The notes below the pieces were generated by a model. The model worked only from the letters and a program-made list of their open reading frames with translations, was not told where the DNA came from and did no database searches. A stretch of 64,000 bases of DNA from Sialis fuliginosa (taxonomy: Eukaryota; Arthropoda; Insecta; Megaloptera; Sialidae), in assembly GCA_961205875.1 (NCBI GenBank), contig OY540810.1, forward strand, positions 3,038,001-3,102,000. The letters are read 5' to 3'. The position numbers were made by a program, and so were the translations under genes. Of this stretch, positions 55,116 to 64,000 are shown in pieces (position 1 is the stretch's first letter; every line of letters begins with the position of its first letter).

Positions 55116-56561
55116 TTAGGCGTTCGAATACACCCAACAAAATCAGTTCAGTAGCTTTTTGCAGAAAGTCAGAACAAACAGACAGACAAAATTATAAAGA
55201 AAACTATCAAAATGGATTATATTGTCTAAAATACAACGTAGAATTAAAAAGTGCAAACAAATTATTCGCACAGAAAGAACATATTATAAACATTAATTAA
55301 TTAATAATACTTGTCATATTTATGAATAAAATCATCACAAAAAGCAAACAATATGAAAGTATAACAAACAAATCTACTTTATATGTTTTTTAGGAATATT
55401 TACATAGCTTATCTTTTAGTTTCAAAGCTAACGTACTTCAAAAAATGTACGCAAAACATTTGTATTATTATTTTTATCGCGTTTTCAATAATCGTAAATT
55501 AAATAATCCACTGTATGACACATAATATTATATGTATTATATTTAATTAAATATTGATATTATTTATTATTCATATGATACTTATACTACATAATTATTT
55601 ACCTGTACAAAAAGTATTAATAGCAATTTGTCAAGTATGTTTGTATATATGTATGAGAGATATTTGATATCATGTGTTTTAATTTTAATTATATAGAAAT
55701 TAATAATTAGGTGGACAAAGAATTATGATGACAAAATATTAATTATACGCTTAATTAACTTCGATGCAATCATGACCCCATGTCCTATCAGGGGGCCCAG
55801 GCTAGAATTGTTGGTGGGTACCTTAGAAATTTTTTTCGATCTTTCAATGAGAAAAAAATATCTCATAGGTAGGATTGAATGATTTTTTTTCGGTCATTAG
55901 CCCCAAAGCCCTGCCCCCCCCCCCCCCCCCCAAGTAAAACGCATTTAAATTTTTACATGAAACTCTTTTTTTAAATAAGTAGGTACTTAAATTATTATAT
56001 AACAAAATACTGTAGTAACACAAAAGTGTTTGTAATTCATTAAGAAAAAATTATATTGGGATTAAAAACCATTAAATCAAAATAAATAGATATGTAAAAT
56101 AATAAAATGTATTTCAGAAAGTGGCGAATGATGAAAGTTACAATGATATTCTATTGTAAAATATGAAAAAATCGATTTTACGTGATCATTTTCCAAAATT
56201 GTAACATTTTAATCTAAAACGTTATAAAACAAAGCATTCATTTTGAATGACAACAATAAAACAAAATAATAAAAATATCCTCGATCCACTCCTGTGTTTT
56301 GAACGAACAAAGACAGGCTGAAGATAACCTGCAGTGATTTATCTCTCTCGTCTGCCGGTGTTCTTTGGCTTTGTCCGGTTCCGACTTGGAATTGTTTGAA
56401 GCATGGAATTTAGGATATTTACTTTTTTAAAAGAGTTGCTGTTCGTTTTTACTCAATTGCAAGCAGTTCTCGATTTAAAGTAAACTCGAAAACATTTACT
56501 ACATTAATTTGATAAAACTGCACTCCTTTTATTCTGCTTTATGTTTTCCAGTTTTTTTGTA
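55116..56561. other. AT-rich; C-run at 55914-55933
   Basis: Poly-C of about 19 bases following GCCCTG. 56280-56420 is GC-richer and unique, without ORF support. Confidence 0.45.
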
Positions 56562-56563
56562 TA

Positions 56564-57036
56564 GGGACAACTGGGGTAAACGTGAAACAAAATACAAATC
56601 TTTCATGTTTTTTTACAGTTAACGATACAAATTCATACTTTAATTTTTTCTACTAGATGCGCTTATGAATAACCATTTTAAATATTTACGTCATTTGAAC
56701 TGTACGATACAACACGGACTTTAAAAATGAAAAAAATGTGTTTAATTTTTAACTTCTAATTTGGGAAAAAGTGAAACAGGCCTCTAATGGAAAATATTTC
56801 TCGAAAAATTAAAAGAAAAGCTACAAAAAAATTGAATTCACACGTTTTGACATCGGCTAACAGGGAAATCTGTAGGGGTGACACATCACTTATTAGGCGA
56901 TTCATATTTTCAGGTCGCTTTAACAAACCTTTAATGATTTTTATAATTTTCCTATTAACAAATTAATTTTTTAGTTGCAAGCTTGTTTCCCTTTTACCCC
57001 ATTTTTTTGATGTTTCATATTTACCCCACTCGACCC
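56564..57036 (+). mobile_element. TA-flanked MITE GGGTCAACTGGGG, copy 2
   Basis: Starts GGGACAACTGGGGTAAACGT and ends TTTACCCCACTCGACCC, TA flanks (56562-56563 and 57037-57038). Includes an AACCATTTTAAATATTTACG block, as in copy 3, that copy 1 lacks. An internal deletion relative to copy 3 is evident near 56825. Confidence 0.82.
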
Positions 57037-57038
57037 TA

Positions 57039-58163
57039 AAGGTAAAGGAATGAAGAGAGATGATTTTCCAACATTCCAAAACCATCAAGGATTTCAATCC
57101 GCCTGGATTGGCACAGTTAGACAAACTTGGCAGACACATGTAGTTAATGTCGTTTAATCCAAAATAATTCCTTGTAAATAAGTTGTAAGCAAATCATACA
57201 GATACAACCATTCATGTATGACCTATTTATTTCATAATTAAACACATTTATACTTGTGTATAACCACAAAAACATACACACACACACTCTGTAAATGGAT
57301 TCGTCAATTTGTGTTGCGCCATTACTAATGATGCAATGATATAATGTGCATCAGTAGAGAATATCAATTTTTAATAAAATTCATGAACTAAAAGTCAACC
57401 CCATTTTTAATTTTTTAAAAAGACAATTAAATGTGGACACTACAATCAATTGTAACACATTCTTGGTCATAAATAACTTTATACTTATTAAAAAGGCTGT
57501 CAATCTCAAAATTTCACATTTTTAGAATTTTCTATAACATTTATTAATTTTATAAAAAAGTGTCCAACCAAAAAACTAAAAAATGTCACTGAATGTTCTT
57601 AAAAAAAATCTTTCTATTATATAATTGACTAACCCGAAGCACTTTCTAGTCTTTACAAAATTTTCTAAAATTTGACCCTTTACGAGATAAAAATAAATAT
57701 AGACACAAAATCATGTATGTTGCGATGCCCCTTGGAGCAGAAATTATGAATTTTCGTAGATTGTGCCCCTCACAACTTTTTCCACACAAAAAAGCAAAAT
57801 TCATTGCTTTTATGTGGGGTACTTTATTTTGCTCTACTGCTAGAACGGTTCGTTTGTGGACATGGGTTTAATAACAAAAAGCGATTGTTTTAATGTCCTT
57901 GACAACACCTAAAAGTTTGTTTGTGTATGTTTAAGGGACAACCTGTATAGTTATTTAATTACAAAAAAATCTTTTTATTAGATTTCCAAATATGACTTTA
58001 CTCGTACACTCGTACATAAAGAAAAATAATGCAATGTAGTGATATAATAAACAAATGCATGTTTATTATTAACATTTCCCAATTTGATAATAAATTATTT
58101 TTTTAATTTACAAATATAACAACGCACTAATGATTCCGAAAAGCTTCGGTAGAGTTAATATAT
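57039..58163. other. AT-rich spacer
   Basis: No repeat or gene recognised. Confidence 0.45.
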
Positions 58164-58171
58164 ATTTTAAT

Positions 58172-58368
58172 CATAGACATAGAGAATGGACAGTGCATTC
58201 TGTATTAACTCAATGGTGTAACATCTGTTCAAAAAAGGAGAGAGAGATGCAGTGTAGTTTGGAACATAGACATAGAGTTACACAGTTATTCCAAACCTGT
58301 TTCTATCTCTTTCTTTTGACACGGTTCTGTGTTCGAGTCAGATGCCTGGTCCATTCTCTATGTCTATG
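58172..58368 (+). mobile_element. Young 197-bp MITE, copy 2
   Basis: Inverted relative to 17924-18120, same length, one visible base difference, with its own perfect 8-bp TSD ATTTTAAT (58164-58171 and 58369-58376). Confidence 0.93.
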
Positions 58369-58376
58369 ATTTTAAT

Positions 58377-59383
58377 AATAAATTTACTCATATTAATATC
58401 TATATGTACACATCCACAGGACCGGAATAACATAAAAGATAATTAAATAATTTAATTTTGCAAACTATACCTATACTATTTTTATTGTATTAAAAAAACT
58501 TTGAATTTATTTAATTTAAATTAAGATTTTTTTTATAATTTATAACTACTATTTTTTTTTTTAATAAAAAATTTAAAACTATCTTTTTAATAGTTGTAAT
58601 TAATAGTTCAATAAAGTCTCGTATTACATTTTTTTAAATAAAGGTTGGATTCTTATTAAAAGGCTCGCATGATGATGTATCACATATACGATAAATCAGA
58701 AATGTGGCAACGTCGCATGTGACTTCAAAGAACACAAACTCGTTTGCGCTGTTGCCACGATTTCAGTGCTAACTTAATAAATAACAAAACATCATTTTTC
58801 GGGAAACAGGTAGGCTATGGAAAAAAATTGCTGGCGCCATTTTGTAGATCAACTTTTGTTTGACAATTCAACTTCAATATTTTAGTAGATATAAGTTGGA
58901 CAATGAAAATTCAGACACCTGTATATGAACTATTTATTTCCTATTTTCGATTTATTGTTTTTTAGATATAATATAATTGATCATAAGATTTTTTTATTAA
59001 AAATTAAATGAATCAAGACGACTCTGAACAAACAGATATATACATTTGCTCGTACTCTCGCATCAATAAATTGACCGATTAGGTAACGCGGATTTCTACT
59101 TTAATTATTCACCAACAATGAACAGTGTGTTTATAATTACACTGTCGGTAAAGAAGTGCGCGCGCTGGGGAAACCGTGCCATTATTACTGCAGCCACACG
59201 TCAATTTTCACATTCTAATTATTTCTGCAAAATTACCGAGTTAAACATATAAAATGTGTACATAAAAACACGCTTGATGGTTAAAAGATAATACTGCATT
59301 ACATTTGCTGTCTTGTGAAATTTTGTATAGAGAGGGTTCGTTTTATTTTGTATACAATACTTAAAAGAAATGTATATACATTA
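58377..59383. other. AT-rich spacer; GC-richer 58660-58760 and 59140-59210
   Basis: No repeat or gene recognised. Confidence 0.4.
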
Positions 59384-59385
59384 TA

Positions 59386-59940
59386 GGGTCAACTGGGGTA
59401 AAAGTGAAACAAAATATAAATCTTTCATGTTTTTTGACAGTTAACGATACAAATTCATACTTTAATTTTTTCTACTAGATGCGCTTATGAATAACCATTT
59501 TAAATACTTACGTCATTTGAACTGTACGATACAACACGGACTTTAAAAATGAAAAAAGTGTGTTTCATTTTTAACCTCTAATTTGGGAAAAAGTGAAACA
59601 GGCCTCTAATGGTAAATATTTCTCGAAAAATTAAAAGAATTTATCGTAAGATTTATCTTCTTTGTGGCATATCAATGTGAAATTGTAACTTTAATTAATA
59701 TCTGATCTATACAGAAAGTTATGTACAAAGAATTTAAATTTAATTCACACGTTTTGACATCGACTAACAGGGAAATCTGTAGGGGTGACACATCACTTAT
59801 ATTTTCAGGTCGCTTTAACAAACCTTTAATGATGATGTCAGTTTTTATAATTCTCCTATAAACAAATTAGTTTTTTAGTTGCAAGCTTGTTTCACTTTTA
59901 CCCAATTTTTTTGGTGTTTCATATTTACCCCGCTCGACCC
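59386..59940 (+). mobile_element. TA-flanked MITE GGGTCAACTGGGG, copy 3
   Basis: TIRs GGGTCAACTGGGGTAAAAG and TTTACCCCGCTCGACCC, TA flanks (59384-59385 and 59941-59942). The most complete copy of the three. Confidence 0.85.
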
Positions 59941-59942
59941 TA

Positions 59943-60525
59943 CTTCATTAAATTAAAACAAAACTCTATTAAATTACCTAAATATTGCGCAATTATTTAA
60001 TCAATAATTTTAATATATTTAACTCAAACAGTGTATTAATTATAAACAAAAAATAAAAAAACTTCTCATATCGTGCATTTATTAGTTATAAAATACAACA
60101 TCATTTTTTTCCCGGATCTTTTAGAACCACTGTTACAAAATCACGTGTGTACTTTCAAAAACTGTTCATTCAAAAATAATAATTTCGCATCGATTCAAAA
60201 ATAAAATGCAATTAATGCAAATTACAACAGACAGAAAATCCCTATCCATTATCTACACGCTAGCCAACTGTTAAAAAATTAAACACCAACACGGTATACG
60301 ATTTTAGATAGTCTACGATTACCTAATTATTTAATTTTATTGTCAATCTTTATGATGAAATTCATACAAAGAAAAAGGTGAAATTTTATACAAGGTGCTT
60401 GATTCTTTTAATCACTTTAGTGTAAATTTGATAATTAATCCCTTTAATTTGTCAATTTGTCATGCTTTTTCTTTAAATGCAGATCTTATAAAAAATACAA
60501 ATGTATCGTTTATAATAGGTATGAT
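59943..60525. other. AT-rich spacer
   Basis: Nothing recognised. Confidence 0.45.
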
Positions 60526-61034
60526 GCCAGTAACAAAGTATCACTGAAATTATGATTTTAAATAATGAAATAAGTTAAAAAGATTCTAAAAAATGTATTT
60601 ACTTTTATATTAAAAGCGAGATTAATATGATTTTTGTTAAAATAAAAACGCAAAATACAGCAATCCGCCATGTTTGATAAAACACCAGTCAGAGTGGATG
60701 ACGTCACGGCTACGTAAACGTCATTTTTGTTTTATTAATATCTGCACTGTTTATAAATTATTTTGTGGTTTTAAATTATCAATTTGCTCAGTTTTGTGTT
60801 ACCAAAAGTAAAACTGAGAAACATTAGCGATGGAACAAGGATTTATTATAGTTGACAAGGAGTGTTTACATAGGCGTGACGTCAAAAATGCGCCATGACA
60901 CTTGCGAGCGTTTTGGCGTCAAATTCAAAATTAGTTTTAAAAGGATCAATTTTTGGGATTAAACCTTATATTTTTTTGGAAATAAGAGACACGTAAGATC
61001 ATCATAAAATAGTTTTTTTAAAATTAGGCATCAT
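60526..61034 (+). repeat. Repeat family S, reference copy (TGATGCC ends)
   Basis: Begins TGATGCCAGTAACAAAGTAT and ends AAATTAGGCATCA, so the outer 7 bp are inverted. It contains two TGACGTCA sites (about 60697 and 60879), GCGTGACGTC, and an intact CCAGTAAC target. No protein. Probably a non-autonomous DNA element, superfamily unclear. Confidence 0.75.
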
Positions 61035-61972
61035 GTCTATTAAACATTGCAAAGCGTATACTTAAATATTTTAATAAATTATATTTTGAGATAAACGCAT
61101 AAACCAGTAAATTATAAATAAAATAATACTTCCTAAATATCGCAAGAAATTAAAACATTTCAATTTGAATTGAAATGATATCATATACAACAATTAGCTA
61201 TATAAAATAATCATATTACTCACTTTTATGTAAATTAATTAAATTTTGATAATATTCATTACCTTTTATCTAAAGAACTGTTTCAATACATATAAATATC
61301 CATTGTTCTTATATAATATTATTTGACAAATATAACATTAATACATAACATACATATTGAACGATTTAAAGTTACAAATTGATTTTTCCTACATTGGCTG
61401 TTAAAATTATTGTTTTGTATAACAATTAAACCTACTTACATAGAATCATATTTTATTATCAATTGTTTAAATATTAATTCATAAAAACTAAAAATAGCAT
61501 CCTACAAATAAGTTTTTCTGAAAATCTATTTTAGAAGTACTTTAAAAACGTAATTGTTTTAAATATGCCATAAAAATTTAAACAAATACAAAACCTGTAA
61601 TAATAATAAAATTCAAACATTGTTAATTTTTTGTCAGTAATAAAAAAATAAGACCACTACTGTGGTGTTTGGGCCCGTAGGCTGCTGTTACTTTTGTTTT
61701 TTAATACATTTATAACTCATTTATATTTAGATCGTCTCTTCTATTCTTATTAATTTGTTTTCATAACGAAGATACTCACAAATGTATCTTTATTTAGTTT
61801 TACTATCTTTATTTTAATCTATACAGGGCCGGATAGCATTTTACTGGCTGCAATAATCATTATAAGAGCTTAATGATATAATAAAAATAAATATATCTCC
61901 TACTTTTGTATATTTTTATAATCTATTCAGTTATTATAACAAACAACAGACAAAAACTATGGTTATGACTTA
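61035..61972. other. AT-rich spacer
   Basis: Nothing recognised. Confidence 0.45.
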
Positions 61973-62116
61973 TCAAATACAAATCCCCTAACCATAAAAA
62001 TTGTAAGAGTTTAGACTTACACGTGTTTCAATAGCAATGCTATCATCATCAGAGTCTTAAAGACACGTGTAAGTCTAAACTCTTACAATTTTTATGGTTA
62101 GGGGATTTGTATTTGA
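61973..62116. repeat. Perfect palindrome, 54-bp arms, around a hammerhead core
   Basis: Arms 61973-62026 and 62063-62116 are exact complements (54 of 54). The 36-bp centre completes the hammerhead at 62011-62062. Resembles an inverted duplication of a Penelope-like terminus. Confidence 0.8.
62011..62062 (-). ncRNA. Hammerhead ribozyme motif 3
   Basis: Minus strand: stem I 5' side TTAAGACT; CTGATGA (62052-62046); stem II GAUAGC-AUU-GCUAUU (with a U bulge and a basal wobble); GAAACACGTGTA (62029-62018) giving GAA, a two-pair stem III (AC/GU, loop ACGU) and H17 = A; then AGTCTAAA, which pairs 7 of 8 with the 5' side. All core residues are present. Stem I is better formed than in motifs 1 and 2. 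Confidence 0.7.
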
Positions 62117-62169
62117 TTATTCAGTTATTATTTCAATTTAAACTAGAATTTTTGACTGAAAGAGAATAA

Positions 62170-62501
62170 TGTCCGGTATTATAAAGGACCTAGCAAATTT
62201 GTTAGCTAGCAAGCACTTTCAAGTGAGATATCAAACTTATACGACAGTTCTTTTGGAGTTTGTTGAAGACTTTGACAAGTTTCGCGCACGCGTTGTAGGT
62301 AAATACCAACGGTATTAAAACAGTGGTGATATTATAAAAATTATTTTGTACGGTGAAAGATGCCAACCGTGTTACAATTAGTTGAAGTGTCACTGCTCTA
62401 AATTCCATAACTAATCCATAGATACTAGTACAGAATTAATACCCCCTTTGAAAGTAATTGCTAGCTAGCAAATTCTGTTAGCTCCTTTATAATACCGGAC
62501 A
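62170..62501. mobile_element. Harbinger-like MITE (TGTCCGGTATTATAAAGG), complete
   Basis: TIRs TGTCCGGTATTATAAAGGA and CTCCTTTATAATACCGGACA are flanked by TAA (62167-62169 and 62502-62504). Subterminal GCTAGCTAGCAA palindromes. It lacks the nested insertion of 31359-32001. Confidence 0.9.
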
Positions 62502-62625
62502 TAAGACAAAAAAATCTGAACCGAAAGAGGGGGATGGGGGTTAATACAACTTCAAGCCCAGGCTTTTTGAATAATACCTAACTTGGCTACGAACAATATA
62601 GCTGTTACAATACTTATTCTCTTAA

Positions 62626-63247
62626 GGGGGCAAACCCAACTAGAATTTTGAAAAAATCCATTTTCTCAAAGTAGAATATTTCAAAAGTATTCTCTGAAAA
62701 TTTCAGACAAATGTCCTGTCCATAGACGATTCAGTGTAAGTTCCAAAATAATTTTTTTATCTGCATGCAAATCGTACTCAAAACTTTACACGTGTTTTTC
62801 TCGAAACCATGTTTTCGAAGTCGGTGATCACTGTAACTTGAGAACGGCTTTGCCGATCGGTTTGACATTTTTCTCACTTATTCTATACATAATTGTCCTC
62901 CGGATGGACAAAGGATTTTTTTTTTGGACGGTTATTTTTTTTTTTATATCCGAAAATGCGAGTGAAATTTTAGTCGAATAAAGAACTTTGACTTTCAATA
63001 TCCGCCATTTAGTGAAAATTCAAATCCCTTCGTTCATTAATTATGTCAGTAGCTAATGATCCCTTTTATTTTTTTTTATTTCAGATGATCTAGTGACGAG
63101 CAGCAGTGATCACAGCAAAACACTTTTTTTTAACCCCTCCCAAATTTGCTGTATCCCACTTATTTTTTAATATTTTTCCATAAAAAAATTACAATATTTT
63201 CTGTAAATACATATCTTTCATGTGGAAAAACATTTGCGGTCTGCTCC
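62626..63247 (+). mobile_element. TTAA MITE, copy 3 (shortened right end)
   Basis: Starts GGGGGCAAACCCAACTAGAA after TTAA (62622-62625) and ends GGTCTGCTCC before TTAA (63248-63251). About 60 bp near the right end are missing compared with copy 1. Confidence 0.82.
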
Positions 63248-63251
63248 TTAA

Positions 63252-63619
63252 ATAAGTATGTTGATATTGATATTAAATTGTTTTTAAATTCACGTATCGA
63301 ATTTAAAAAATATTTTTTTATTAAAGAAAAAATTCACTAGGTACCGATATAATTTTTGAACAATATGATCATGAAAATATAAAAATACCGTTAAATACAA
63401 AAAACCTTGATCCCGACTGTCATTGCGTCACTGTTTACGCATTTATTATTTACTTGTAGAAAAATGAAAAATGCATTAAATATTCAAAAAACTGGTATCA
63501 TAGAATACTAATGATTCCAAAATACAATGTTTCTTTCTAGATATTGGTCAAGCTGTAAAGACATGTTGAATATTTTACTAAATAAACGTATTTTATAACC
63601 AATTTAAAACATATTTTAA
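63252..63619. other. AT-rich spacer
   Basis: Nothing recognised. Confidence 0.45.
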
Positions 63620-63901
63620 AAGACAAGGTAGTCTCATCAGCTCCTTGACCAATCAGCGTTGACGCGGGAATTGACGTCACCACGAAGACATATGTTATAA
63701 ATGTATAATAGAATATCAATTACAAAAAAGTCCTTTATTTATTCTTGTTTTCGTATTTTTTGATATTTTAATAACACAACAATCAAAGAAGTACAAATTC
63801 GACATTGCAAAATCATGAAAAAGCTATCACAGACAATTTGGTCTATTCGGGAAGTGTAATTTTTATTATTCTTAAGTTGGCAATACGTTATGTGATTCTG
63901 A
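63620..63901 (+). mobile_element. Mutator-like MITE, left arm and centre only
   Basis: AAGACAAGGTAGTCTCATCA to ACGTTATGTGATTCTGAC matches the left TIR and spacer of 48573-49087. The right arm is absent. CCAATCAGCGTTGACGCGGG and TTGACGTCACC retain the regulatory-like block. Confidence 0.75.
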
Positions 63902-64000
63902 CACCTTTTTATGTGTTTTGGCCATCATTTTCTTCCAGATTTAAATCTAGTAGTATTAAACAGTTGGTATCTAACTGAAAGTAGTCGAAAAAAGAAGAAT

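Noticed and set aside
55914-55933. Long poly-C run, and similar C/G runs at 15693, 39978 and 51667
   Set aside because: Simple homopolymers, several of them inside repeat ends; also prone to sequencing-length error.
58130-58369. 79-codon cysteine-containing frame, also at 17842-18099
   Set aside because: It is the translation of the 197-bp MITE; identical frames come from copy identity, not coding conservation.

Overview
This window looks like non-coding DNA from an animal nuclear genome, most likely an insect. It is very AT-rich (about 30% GC by eye), has no long open reading frame, and is packed with short non-autonomous transposons. The GGCCAAGTGCG-type repeat, the CTAGT-ended repeat and the density of hAT, pogo/Tigger, PIF/Harbinger and TTAA elements are familiar from Lepidoptera and Hemiptera. 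I cannot fix the order. No rRNA, tRNA, CRISPR array, bacterial-type operon or viral gene was recognised.

Element boundaries can be read directly in many places because both terminal inverted repeats (TIRs) and target-site duplications (TSDs) are visible. hAT-type elements with 8-bp TSDs lie at 1788-2363, 19641-19867, 32873-33244, 40462-41528 and 43374-43652. A near-identical 197-bp pair with 8-bp TSDs is at 17924-18120 and 58172-58368. TA-flanked pogo/mariner-type elements lie at 705-1152, 10052-10571, 11074-11664, 19948-20455, 22645-23692, 23727-23965, 31529-31915, 36424-36795, 42032-42561, 53575-54325, 56564-57036 and 59386-59940. TTAA-flanked elements lie at 3815-4498, 4503-4632, 45254-45945 and 62626-63247. 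TAA-flanked Harbinger-like elements lie at 31359-32001, 35574-36063, 48275-49294 and 62170-62501. A 9-bp-TSD, long-TIR Mutator-like element lies at 48573-49087. Several are nested, and the empty target site can be read elsewhere in the window.

The most notable content is RNA- and protein-level material inside repeats. A 148-bp tandem dimer at 30273-30568 carries two minus-strand hammerhead ribozyme motifs, and a third motif sits in the centre of a perfect 54-bp-arm palindrome at 61973-62116; both match the Penelope-like/retrozyme class. Three copies of a Tigger-like mini-element keep an open transposase C-terminus that ends in a PCNA-interacting (PIP-box) motif. Two copies of a hAT element carry a palindrome of about 720 bp.

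Host coding content is only suggested. Short candidate exons with plausible splice sites and compatible phase occur at 40134-40259 plus 41580-41648 (+), at 34534-34677, 33958-34038 and 32363-32542 (-), and at 37904-38072 (-). A TATA/initiator promoter candidate with a heat-shock-type element is at 43826-43950. These calls are tentative, because open frames of 50-60 codons are common by chance in this window.
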